NCBI GenBank assembly: GCA_016706865.1 | Contig: JADJIS010000002.1 | Coordinates: forward strand, 434,001 to 498,000 | Source: Bacteroidota bacterium | GTDB taxonomy: Bacteria > Bacteroidota > Bacteroidia > Chitinophagales > BACL12 | Direction of reading: 5' to 3' | Length of the DNA: 64,000 nt | In this document: positions 33,503-41,166 of the stretch, piece by piece | How positions within the stretch are numbered: the stretch's first letter is position 1 | How the letters are laid out: each line of letters starts with the position of its first letter | Translations under genes and position numbers: made by a program | Notes under the pieces: generated by a model | Databases searched by the model: none | What the model was told of the DNA's origin: nothing | What the model saw: the letters and a program-made list of their open reading frames with translations, nothing else

Positions 33503-35905
33503 TTGATATTGAAAAAGCCATTATATAGTTTTCTATTCTTGACCTTACTTTTCAATTATTATATTTCTACTTCTCAAGTTCCTGAAATTCAATGGGATAT
33601 GAGTTATGGTGGGACAAATGTTGATGGCCCTTATGGTTATATACTTAGCCAAAATAAATTAATAGTAATAGCTGCTATCAGTTTGTCAAACGACGTAGAT
33701 GTTACAGAATACATTGGTGATGGTGATTATTGGTTGTTAGCAACGGATTCAAATGGTATATTGAAATGGGAAAATAGTTTTGGTGGTACTTCTCCTGAAA
33801 CTCTTTATAGTATAGAAGCATCTGCAGATAGCGGTTATATTTTATGTGGCTATACCTATTCTATTGATGGAGATATAACTTACAACCATGGAAATGCCGA
33901 TATATGGATAGTAAAAGTAGATTCTACTGGAGTTTTACAATGGCAAAAAACCTATGGAGGGTCGGAATTTGACGACGGCAGAGCTTTAAAACAGACAAGC
34001 GATGGTGGGTATATAATCGTCGGATCAACTAAATCTGTTGATGGAGATATTACTTTTAACCACGGCTATATAGATGCATATGTGATAAAAATAAACAGTA
34101 TTGGAGAAATCGAATGGCAAAAGACCTATGGAGGAAGTTTAGATGACAGGGCAAGATCCATTGAATTAACTACCGATGGAGGATATATTATCGGCGGATT
34201 TTCTGAATCTGATGATTATGATGTTGCTGAAAATAAAGGCGATCAGGATTATTGGTTGTTTAAAATTGATGCATCGGGTAACTTATTATGGGAAAATACA
34301 TTTGGAGGTTCAGACTCTGACTTTGGCAGGTCTGTAATAAATGCAGTGGATGGTGGCTACCTATTGTCCGGATATGCATGTTCCTCCGATTTTGATATTA
34401 CCGACTTTAAAGGCGGATATTCCGATTATTGGGTAGTAAAAACAGATAGTTCCGGGACACTTGAATGGCAAAAAACTTTTGGTGGAAGCGCTACAGACCA
34501 ACCGTACTTTATTAAAACTTATAAGGACACAACTTATTTAATTGGTGGGAGTTCCGGTTCAGATGATGGAGACCTACCATTTCATTATGGGGTATATTAT
34601 TCAATGGATATGTGGATTGTTAACATTGATACAATTGGAACGATTATTTGGTCTATGGTTCTTGGAGGAACAGGCAGTGACGGGACGGCATCTGTTGTTG
34701 AGTGGAGCGAGGAAGAAATATATATAATTGGGGGAACGACCTCTATTGATGGCGATGTAACTTCCCCAATTGGTGGTGGCGATGTTTGGTTATTAAAATT
34801 AGGTTATTGCAACACTCCCTATTTCGCCGATACAGACGGCGATGGGTACGGCGATTTATTAAATGATTCTCTTGCCTGTAATTTACCATTAGGATATGTT
34901 ACCGACAGCACAGATTGCGACGATACAAATAATTTAATATATCCAACCGCAGAAGATATTTGCAATGCAATGGATGATAATTGCAATGGTTTAATTGATG
35001 AGGATGTAATGTTTTTTACCTGGTATTTTGATAGCGATGAGGATAATTTCGGAGATATAACAATTGATTCTGTTTCTTGTTTTGATTTAAGCGGATATGT
35101 ATTGGATAATACCGATTGTAATGATGCTGATGCAGAAAATAATCCTGATGCAAGCGAAATTTGTAACGAACTGGATGATAATTGTAATATCGAGATAGAT
35201 GAAGGTTTAACAATAAATACTTTTTATATGGATGGCGATGGTGATACTTTTGGTGATCCGATAATATTTATTAATTCTTGTTTAGATCTTATAACTGGAT
35301 ATGTTTTTGATTCTACTGATTGTGATGATTCAAATAATTTAATTTATCCCGGTGCAACGGAAATTTGTAATTATCTGGATGATGATTGCGATGGTTTTAT
35401 TGATGATAATTTATTATACACTTGGTTATATGCGGATGCAGACGGAGATAATTATGGTAATGCACTTGTGGATACTCTCGCCTGTTTAAGTATTCCCGGA
35501 TACATCCCCGATTCCACCGATTGCGATGATACCGATCCAAATATTTATCCCGGTGCGGAAGAATTATTAAATGGTGTGGATGATGATTGTAATCAATTAA
35601 TTGATGAAGGGTTGGCTTTGGATAACATAGAAATTAATACTTTCAACATTTATCCAAATCCGGCAAAGGATATTTTATTTGTCGAATATAGTTATGAGGG
35701 TGAGGTGGAGCTGCAACTAATTAATATTACGGGGCAGGTGGTTTATTCATCGTCTACGGCCCTTCCACAGAGTTCCTTCGGTAACTCTGTGGGGACACAC
35801 TTAACCCGGAATATTGATATAAGCAATTATGCTAGCGGTGTTTATTTGGTGAAAATGATTACGCAAGATGGATTTGAAGAGAAAGAGTTAATAAAGCAAG
35901 ATTGA
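33503..35905 (+). CDS. T9SS cargo with propeller-like repeats and MopE-type metal-binding repeats
   Basis: Exported protein with three parts. Residues 20-435: about seven repeats of some 60 residues with pattern WQKTYGGS..D.....TSDGGYII.G...S.DGDIT, likely beta-propeller blades. Residues 440-715: four repeats of DxDGDGYGD...GYV.DSTDCDD...IYPGA.EICN..DDNCNGLIDE, the MopE-like putative metal-binding repeat. End: type A sorting domain (FNIYPNPAKDILFVEYSY). A hairpin repeat (35765-35792) is inserted in frame within this domain. The start is uncertain: TTG 33503 (MILKKPLYS) or TTG 33509 (MKKPLYS). Ends at a terminator shared with a convergent paralogue. Confidence 0.85.
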   Translation: MILKKPLYSFLFLTLLFNYYISTSQVPEIQWDMSYGGTNVDGPYGYILSQNKLIVIAAISLSNDVDVTEYIGDGDYWLLATDSNGILKWENSFGGTSPETLYSIEASADSGYILCGYTYSIDGDITYNHGNADIWIVKVDSTGVLQWQKTYGGSEFDDGRALKQTSDGGYIIVGSTKSVDGDITFNHGYIDAYVIKINSIGEIEWQKTYGGSLDDRARSIELTTDGGYIIGGFSESDDYDVAENKGDQDYWLFKIDASGNLLWENTFGGSDSDFGRSVINAVDGGYLLSGYACSSDFDITDFKGGYSDYWVVKTDSSGTLEWQKTFGGSATDQPYFIKTYKDTTYLIGGSSGSDDGDLPFHYGVYYSMDMWIVNIDTIGTIIWSMVLGGTGSDGTASVVEWSEEEIYIIGGTTSIDGDVTSPIGGGDVWLLKLGYCNTPYFADTDGDGYGDLLNDSLACNLPLGYVTDSTDCDDTNNLIYPTAEDICNAMDDNCNGLIDEDVMFFTWYFDSDEDNFGDITIDSVSCFDLSGYVLDNTDCNDADAENNPDASEICNELDDNCNIEIDEGLTINTFYMDGDGDTFGDPIIFINSCLDLITGYVFDSTDCDDSNNLIYPGATEICNYLDDDCDGFIDDNLLYTWLYADADGDNYGNALVDTLACLSIPGYIPDSTDCDDTDPNIYPGAEELLNGVDDDCNQLIDEGLALDNIEINTFNIYPNPAKDILFVEYSYEGEVELQLINITGQVVYSSSTALPQSSFGNSVGTHLTRNIDISNYASGVYLVKMITQDGFEEKELIKQD
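35765..35792 (-). repeat. Hairpin element inside a coding region, family F copy 1
   Basis: CCACAGAGTT-CCTTCGGT-AACTCTGTGG, with GGACACAC after it. The same 10-bp arms and flanks occur at 52743-52772 in an intergenic gap in the other orientation. Here it encodes about ten residues (PQSSFGNSVG) in the C-terminal domain. Confidence 0.85.
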
Positions 35906-35943
35906 AATTTTTACCAACCCCAACCATTAAAAATTATTGAATA

Positions 35944-35971
35944 AAAAAACCGGCAAGTCGCCGGCTTTTTT
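35944..35971. terminator. Bidirectional terminator between two paralogous T9SS genes
   Basis: Stem CCGGC / GCCGG, loop AAGTC, flanked by seven A on the left and six T on the right; serves both convergent genes. Confidence 0.8.
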
Positions 35972-35973
35972 AT

Positions 35974-36019
35974 TAATTCTTTCATTCTTTAATTCTTTCA
36001 TTCCTTAATTCTTTTTATT
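35974..36019. repeat. Octamer tandem words ATTCTTTC / ATTCTTTA
   Basis: Five units in phase of eight: AATTCTTTC, ATTCTTTA, ATTCTTTC, ATTCCTTA, ATTCTTTT. It differs from the other word arrays by its 8-bp period. The array ends in the stop codon region of the minus-strand gene. Confidence 0.75.
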
Positions 36020-38210
36020 CCTTCACAAAAGTATGCGTAGAAACAATACTATTATCCGAAATAAACATCACATACATCCCCGCAGCCAAATCACTAATAT
36101 TTAAAACATTATTTTCTCCATTAATATTTCCCGAAGAAATTAATTTTCCATCAGCAGCATAAATTTCAAATTGTGCGTTGCTGTCGTAATTTAATTGAAC
36201 AGTAATATTTTCCGTTGCAGGATTTGGGAAAATACTAAATTCATTTGCAGGCATTTCAGAATCACGTAAAGGAAGCGTTTTAAAACTTTCCAATACTGCC
36301 GTGTAAGGTGAATTATCAATTGGAGTTACAGAACAATTGGAACGTACTTTCCATTTATATTTTGTGTCAGGAATTAATCCTGTAAGTATTAATGTTTCTG
36401 AAGCGGATGTTGCCGTAAGCCAAGTTGGAGATGAAGCAGGTCTGTAACTGATGGTATATGACTCAGCACAATTTACCGCACTCCAGGTTAACTGTGCACT
36501 GGTGGAAGAAAGTACCATATCGTTTGCCGTTGCAGGGGTAGGACAAGTTGTAATATCCCCCTGATTAGAACTTCCAATTGTTGGAGGATTAGAACTTGTA
36601 ACACGAATGCGATAATCGCCGCCCGGAATCATATCACCGGGTAAAGTTGCTTCAATATCCTGCGCACCGCTTTTTTTGCTACTTACCGATGCAATTATCT
36701 GTGGTGTTGCAAAAGTTCCGTTTTCATCTGATAATTCCACGGAAAAAACATTTCCGGTTGTGTAAACACCATATGCAGCCATTGGAACTTCTATATCTGT
36801 TCCCGGACATAATGCCTCACCCGGGAAAGTATTAATAAAAATAGAGTTGGAAGGTGCATCATTGGCAATTTTTACCACCCATATATCGTGTTTTACACCA
36901 TAGATACTATTAATATCTATACCATCATCGGCAATGGAACCTATAACAATAAAATTACCATCGGATGTTTCTTCCACGGCATAAGGATAATCCCAACTAT
37001 TACCACCAACGCAGGTTTGCCATAAAATGCGACCCTGAGCATCGGTTTTAAATACCCAATAATTATCATAAACACCAAATTCGCACATCGCAACTCCTTC
37101 ATTTTCATCGGCTTCCATCGTATAAATATATCCGCCATCAGAAGTGCGCGAAGCCGCCATCCAATAATCTCCCGATTCACCATAACAATATTGTTTGAGG
37201 ATATTTCCGTTTCCGTCCACTCTTAAAGTCCATACTCCCGGATATTCACAGGCATTTACATCATAATCGGCCGAAGACGAATATCCAACCACCATATAAT
37301 TTCCGGAGCCATCCTCAATCAGATTTTTTCCAAAATCGTAACCGCTTCCACCATAGGTTTTTTGCCACATCAGATCTCCCGAATTACTAATGCGTATCAA
37401 CCATAGGTCAGATATTTTAGCTGCGTCATAATCGTAATATCCACCCCCACCGCCATCAACTGCAGGATGATAACCTGTAACATCGCCATCAGGAGAATTG
37501 GTCCAGCCTGTAACTATAAAGTCACCTTCGGGGGTTTCAATAATATCCTGCGCCTGATCTGCTTCGGTTCCACCAAAACAACGCTGCCATTCAATATTAA
37601 AATCGGTATCAAGTTTTACCACCCAAAAATCGAGTTCCTGGCGACCGGGACTTGTATGTAAACCACTTACATCGCCGTCGTTGGAGCGTGTTCCGGAGGC
37701 AAAGGCATAACCTCCATCACTGGTTTCAATAATATCATAAATATATTCTTCCCCGCTTCCACCAAAACTTCTTTCCTGCAATAAAGCGCCGGTTGGAGAT
37801 ATTCTTATCACCCAACTATCGTTTACACCGTGGTTGCCTGTAATATCGCCATCAGCCGAAGCGCTGTGACCGCATACAACATAATTTCCATCTTCATCCA
37901 AAATTATGGAACGGGCATGTTCTATACCTGTTCCACCGTAACATTTACTCCAGAGAATATTTCCCATATCATCCGTTTCCACCACCCAAAAATCGCCCAA
38001 AGCATGGTTTCCGGCAGTACTTAGGTCGTGTTCGTCGGAACGTGCCGTGCACAAATAAATAAGGTGCCCGTTTTCCAAGGCTAAAATGTCGCGACCCCAG
38101 TCGTACTGGTCGCCTCCGTAGTTTTTTTCCCACATAATGGACTGGGAAAAAGCTGTAGATGATAAACAAAATAGGGAAAGAGCAAAAAAGAGTGTTTGGA
38201 TAGTTTTCAT
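36015..38210 (-). CDS. T9SS cargo with propeller-like repeats and fibronectin III domain
   Basis: Signal peptide MKTIQTLFFALSLFCLSSTAFSQ without lipobox. Residues 25-430 hold about seven repeats of the kind found in the convergent neighbour (WSKCYGGTGIEHARSI, WQRCFGGTEADQAQDI, WQKTYGGSGYDFGKN, WQTCVGGNSWDYPYAV), probably blades of a beta-propeller. Then an Ig-like region (residues 440-540), a fibronectin type III domain (ATANDMVLSSTSAQLTWSAV...YKWKVRSNC, 545-630) and a type A sorting domain (FSIFPNPATENITVQL). 731 aa. Surface-exposed or secreted; ligand unknown. The paralogue shares the propeller part only. Confidence 0.88.
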   Translation of the reverse strand: MKTIQTLFFALSLFCLSSTAFSQSIMWEKNYGGDQYDWGRDILALENGHLIYLCTARSDEHDLSTAGNHALGDFWVVETDDMGNILWSKCYGGTGIEHARSIILDEDGNYVVCGHSASADGDITGNHGVNDSWVIRISPTGALLQERSFGGSGEEYIYDIIETSDGGYAFASGTRSNDGDVSGLHTSPGRQELDFWVVKLDTDFNIEWQRCFGGTEADQAQDIIETPEGDFIVTGWTNSPDGDVTGYHPAVDGGGGGYYDYDAAKISDLWLIRISNSGDLMWQKTYGGSGYDFGKNLIEDGSGNYMVVGYSSSADYDVNACEYPGVWTLRVDGNGNILKQYCYGESGDYWMAASRTSDGGYIYTMEADENEGVAMCEFGVYDNYWVFKTDAQGRILWQTCVGGNSWDYPYAVEETSDGNFIVIGSIADDGIDINSIYGVKHDIWVVKIANDAPSNSIFINTFPGEALCPGTDIEVPMAAYGVYTTGNVFSVELSDENGTFATPQIIASVSSKKSGAQDIEATLPGDMIPGGDYRIRVTSSNPPTIGSSNQGDITTCPTPATANDMVLSSTSAQLTWSAVNCAESYTISYRPASSPTWLTATSASETLILTGLIPDTKYKWKVRSNCSVTPIDNSPYTAVLESFKTLPLRDSEMPANEFSIFPNPATENITVQLNYDSNAQFEIYAADGKLISSGNINGENNVLNISDLAAGMYVMFISDNSIVSTHTFVKE

Positions 38211-38262
38211 AATAGCAGTGTTTAGAAATCAAATCTAAAATTTTGACGGAATAAATACAAAT

Positions 38263-38288
38263 AAAACCCCAGCTAATTTGGGGTTTTT
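38263..38288. terminator. Terminator-like hairpin in a divergent promoter region
   Basis: Perfect stem AAAACCCC / GGGGTTTT with loop AGCTAATTT and a T-tract. It lies between two divergent genes, upstream of the atpB promoter, where no transcript of an annotated gene should end. Confidence 0.7.
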
Positions 38289-38350
38289 CGAAAAATGAAG
38301 GTTTAGCTTTAATACTTTTCATTTTGCTTTTTTTTTTGGATTTCAAAGGC

Positions 38351-38358
38351 TACCTTTG
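38351..38358 (+). promoter_or_regulatory. -7 element of the atp operon promoter
   Basis: TACCTTTG, exact consensus, followed by CGG. It overlaps the in-frame TTG at 38356, excluding it as a start and pointing to GTG 38383. Confidence 0.65.
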
Positions 38359-38382
38359 CGGCGGATTTTAAAAACACCTGTA

Positions 38383-39519
38383 GTGAAGCTAGTAACCACC
38401 ATTTTTCTTACCTTTTTAAGTATTGTTACCATTGGTATTTCTGATGTTTCGGCATCGGGCAGTGAAGGTGCATACGACCCGAAGGAATTTGCCATGCATC
38501 ACGTTGCTGATGCGCATGAATGGCATATTGTTGGAAATGTGAGTATCCCGCTTCCTTGTATAGTGATTCATAAAGGCGTTAATTTCTTTATGAGCAATAA
38601 AATGCCGGAAGCTCACCATGGAACAGAAGAAATTCATGCAATTCAGCCAGTGGCAGATACACTTCATGGACATGATCACGACAGTTCACTTGGTTTAATT
38701 GGCGACGATCATCACACTCAGGAGACCTATAAAGGATTTTATTATAACGAAAGTGGAAAAATTGTTCATGAGGATGGTGCTTTTGTTTTAGATCTTTCCA
38801 TCACTAAAAATGTTGCTACATTATTAATTGTGTCGCTTATCATGATATTTGTGTTTACCTCTGTTGCAAAAGCATATCGCAAAAGAGAAGGACAAGCACC
38901 AAAAGGGTTACAAAGTTTTATGGAACCACTTATCATTTTCGTTCGCGATGAAGTGGTAAAACCAAATCTTGGAAATAAAACAGATCGTTATCTTCCATTT
39001 ATGTTAACGGTATTCTTTTTTATCTGGATATCGAATATGCTCGGATTGATTCCATTTATCTCCAATCCTAACCTTACAGGAAATATTGCAGTTACAGCAG
39101 CATTGGCGCTGATGGTATTTTTAATGACGAATTTACACGCAAATAAATATTATTGGGGACATATATTTAATCCACCTGGAGTTCCGGGTTGGGTGAAGAT
39201 CATTTTAGTTCCTATCGAATTTTTAGGAATATTTATTAAACCGGTTGCATTGATGATTCGTCTTTTTGCAAACATAACTGCAGGACATATTATCATTATC
39301 AGTTTGGTTGGTTTGATATTTATTTTCGGAAAAGCAGGAGAGAGTTTAGGTGCAGGTTTAGGTGCATCCATTGTGGCAATTCCATTCGCAATTTTCATGA
39401 GTTTTCTGGAATTGTTGGTAGCATTTTTACAGGCATTTATTTTCACAATGTTAAGTGCATTATTTATTTCATTGGCGCAGGAAGAACATCACGATCATGC
39501 GGCCGATGCACATCATTAA
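38383..39519 (+). CDS. atpB: ATP synthase F0 subunit a, with His-rich ends
   Basis: Membrane subunit forming the proton half-channels against the c-ring. I start at GTG 38383 (378 aa, MKLVTTIFLTFLSIVTIG), which leaves a signal-like N-terminus; the -7 element forbids the earlier TTG. The catalytic Arg lies in PVALMIRLFANITAGHI. Membrane helices start near residue 140 (VATLLIVSLIMIFVFTS). The first 130 residues form an extra, probably periplasmic, domain as in other Bacteroidota AtpB proteins. It is rich in histidine (HEWH, AHHG, HGHDHDSS, DDHH), and the C-terminus ends EEHHDHAADAHH. First gene of the operon; no atpI precedes it. Confidence 0.93.
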   Translation: MKLVTTIFLTFLSIVTIGISDVSASGSEGAYDPKEFAMHHVADAHEWHIVGNVSIPLPCIVIHKGVNFFMSNKMPEAHHGTEEIHAIQPVADTLHGHDHDSSLGLIGDDHHTQETYKGFYYNESGKIVHEDGAFVLDLSITKNVATLLIVSLIMIFVFTSVAKAYRKREGQAPKGLQSFMEPLIIFVRDEVVKPNLGNKTDRYLPFMLTVFFFIWISNMLGLIPFISNPNLTGNIAVTAALALMVFLMTNLHANKYYWGHIFNPPGVPGWVKIILVPIEFLGIFIKPVALMIRLFANITAGHIIIISLVGLIFIFGKAGESLGAGLGASIVAIPFAIFMSFLELLVAFLQAFIFTMLSALFISLAQEEHHDHAADAHH

Positions 39520-39551
39520 TTATTATTTAATCAATTATAAACAACAGTAAC

Positions 39552-39794
39552 ATGGATTTATTAACTATTATGCAAGCAGCTGAAGGCGGTGTTAAAGGTA
39601 TCGCAGCTATCGGAGCAGGTTTAGCAGCTATCGGAGCTGGTATCGGCGTAGGTCGTATCGGTGGTAGCGCACTTGAATCAATGGCTCGTCAGCCTGAAAT
39701 GTTAGGTGATATCAGAACCAACATGATCATTGCAGCGGCTTTGGTGGAAGGGGTTGCCCTTTTCGCTGTGGTTATTGCCCTTTTACAAGGGTGA
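39552..39794 (+). CDS. atpE: ATP synthase F0 subunit c
   Basis: Proteolipid of the rotary c-ring. Two helices joined by the polar loop ARQPE (residues 45-49). The ion-carrying carboxylate is E66 in AALVEGVALFAVV. The residue after it is Gly and no Gln/Glu pair is present in helix 1 (GAGIGVGRIGG), so a proton rather than a sodium ring is expected. 80 aa. Codon use is more GC-rich than that of the neighbours, as expected for a highly expressed gene. A strong hairpin follows 11 bp after the stop. Confidence 0.96.
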   Translation: MDLLTIMQAAEGGVKGIAAIGAGLAAIGAGIGVGRIGGSALESMARQPEMLGDIRTNMIIAAALVEGVALFAVVIALLQG

Positions 39795-39804
39795 TCAAAA
39801 AATA

Positions 39805-39839
39805 TTTTTCGGTGGCAACGGTTGGTTGCTGCCGAAAAA
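39805..39839 (+). promoter_or_regulatory. Strong stem-loop directly after atpE
   Basis: Arms TTTTTCGGTGGCAAC (39805-39819) and GTTGCTGCCGAAAAA (39825-39839), loop GGTTG: 15 pairs with two adjacent G-T wobbles. The T/A ends make it look like a terminator without a long T-run. Probably a partial terminator or mRNA 3-prime stabiliser favouring atpE over atpFHAG. Confidence 0.7.
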
Positions 39840-39844
39840 ATTTT

Positions 39845-39950
39845 CATTTTCAATTTGGTAATTGACAATTTAATAATTGGGAGTTCAATTTTTAATCGGA
39901 GTAAAAAATTACCAAATTGACAATTAACAAATTAATAAATTAAAATAATT
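39845..39950. repeat. atp intergenic element, copy 1
   Basis: Begins TTTCAATTTGGTAATTGACA and ends ATTACCAAATTGACAATTAA; its ends pair (CAATTTGGTAATT with AATTACCAAATTG). Between them is ATAATTGGGAG and a CGGAG box. The same layout occurs between atpH and atpA (41038-41150). Confidence 0.75.
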
Positions 39951-39955
39951 ATCAT

Positions 39956-40468
39956 ATGTTAATACTAGGATCATTTGACATCGTAACACCGGATCCGGGT
40001 TTATTTATCTGGACGGTTGTTGTATTTCTTGTGGTTTTATGGGTGCTGAATAAATATGCTTTCGGTCCGATAAAAGCATCATTGAAAAAACGCGAAGATG
40101 GTATTACCGAATCTTTACATCAGGCACAAAAAGCGCGTGAGGAAATGAGTCACATGAAGGCTGATAACGAACGCATTTTAAATGAAGCGCGTGAGGAAAG
40201 AAGCAAAATGTTGCGCGAAGCAAAAGAAGCGAAAGATATGCTGATAACCGAAGCCCGTGAAAAAGCAAATGTGGAATACAATCGTATTGTAGATGAAGCA
40301 AAACAAGCTATCAACAATCAGAAAATGGCCGCTTTAATTGAGATCAAAAATAATGTGGGAAATATGGTGTTGGAAGTGAGTGAAAAGATCTTAAAAAGAG
40401 AATTGGATAATAAAGCAGATCAGGAAAAATATATCAAACAATTAGTTGACGAAATTAAAGTGAATTAA
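39956..40468 (+). CDS. atpF: ATP synthase F0 subunit b
   Basis: Peripheral stalk. One N-terminal membrane helix (PGLFIWTVVVFLVVLWVLNK, residues 13-32) then a long charged coiled coil (about residues 40-150, with AREERSKMLREAKEAKDML). 170 aa, normal. The start ATG 39956 is fixed by an upstream stop. It overlaps nothing and is followed after 5 bp by atpH. It is separated from atpE by 161 bp containing a hairpin and an A+T-rich intergenic element. Confidence 0.95.
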   Translation: MLILGSFDIVTPDPGLFIWTVVVFLVVLWVLNKYAFGPIKASLKKREDGITESLHQAQKAREEMSHMKADNERILNEAREERSKMLREAKEAKDMLITEAREKANVEYNRIVDEAKQAINNQKMAALIEIKNNVGNMVLEVSEKILKRELDNKADQEKYIKQLVDEIKVN

Positions 40469-40473
40469 TTACA

Positions 40474-41034
40474 ATGTCATCAACAAAACTCGCATACCGT
40501 TACGCAAAATCTATCATAGACCTGGCTCTTGAAAAAGGGAAATTGGAAGAGGTTTCTAATGATATGCGTTTATTAAATGAAACCACCGATAAGGTGCGTG
40601 AATTTTATTTGATGCTGAAAAGTCCCATAGTTACAGGCGATAAAAAAATGGAAGTGACCAAACAAATATTCCATGGTAAAATAACCGATATCACGGAAAA
40701 TTTTATGGATATTTTGATGCGCAAAAATCGCGAATCACATCTTCCTGAAATTATTGATTCTTTTATTCATCAATATAATGCATTAAAAGGAATTACACCT
40801 GTTATTATCACTTCAGCAACAGAACTTTCCAAAGATGCAATTGACGAAGTGCTCAACAAATTAAAACAAACAGCACATCTTCAAACAATTCAACTGGAAA
40901 CAAAGATAGATGCTGATCTTGTGGGTGGATATATATTACAGTGGGAAGATAAATTAATTGACAACAGCATAAGAAGAGGATTGACAATATTGAAGGATGA
41001 GTTTGATAATAATGATTATGTGAGAAAATTCTGA
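40474..41034 (+). CDS. atpH: ATP synthase F1 subunit delta
   Basis: Links the F1 head to the peripheral stalk. N-terminal helical domain (TKLAYRYAKSIIDLALEKGK) and C-terminal segment (LETKIDADLVGGYILQWEDKLIDNSIRRGLTILK), the most conserved delta block, are both in place. 186 aa. The start ATG is five bases after the atpF stop, so the two are translationally linked. A 132-bp A+T-rich gap with the second copy of the intergenic element precedes atpA. Confidence 0.94.
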   Translation: MSSTKLAYRYAKSIIDLALEKGKLEEVSNDMRLLNETTDKVREFYLMLKSPIVTGDKKMEVTKQIFHGKITDITENFMDILMRKNRESHLPEIIDSFIHQYNALKGITPVIITSATELSKDAIDEVLNKLKQTAHLQTIQLETKIDADLVGGYILQWEDKLIDNSIRRGLTILKDEFDNNDYVRKF

Positions 41035-41037
41035 AAC

Positions 41038-41150
41038 ATTTTCAATTTGTTAATTTTCAATTGGATAATTGGGGGCATAAACTTTAAAACGGAGCAATAA
41101 ATTAACAAATTGACAATTAACAAACTAACAAATAGCTATAATTAACAAAT
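41038..41150. repeat. atp intergenic element, copy 2
   Basis: TTTTCAATTTGTTAATTTTC, ATAATTGGGGGC, TTTAAAACGGAGCAATAAAT, TAACAAATTGACAATTAACA in the same order as 39845-39950. The rest (41110-41160) is AACAAATTA-type words. The two copies bracket atpF-atpH. Confidence 0.75.
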
Positions 41151-41166
41151 TACTAAATAAACAATC

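Noticed and set aside
38356..38382. atpB start at TTG 38356
   Set aside because: The TTG is part of the TACCTTTG -7 element; the transcript must begin downstream, so GTG 38383 is used.
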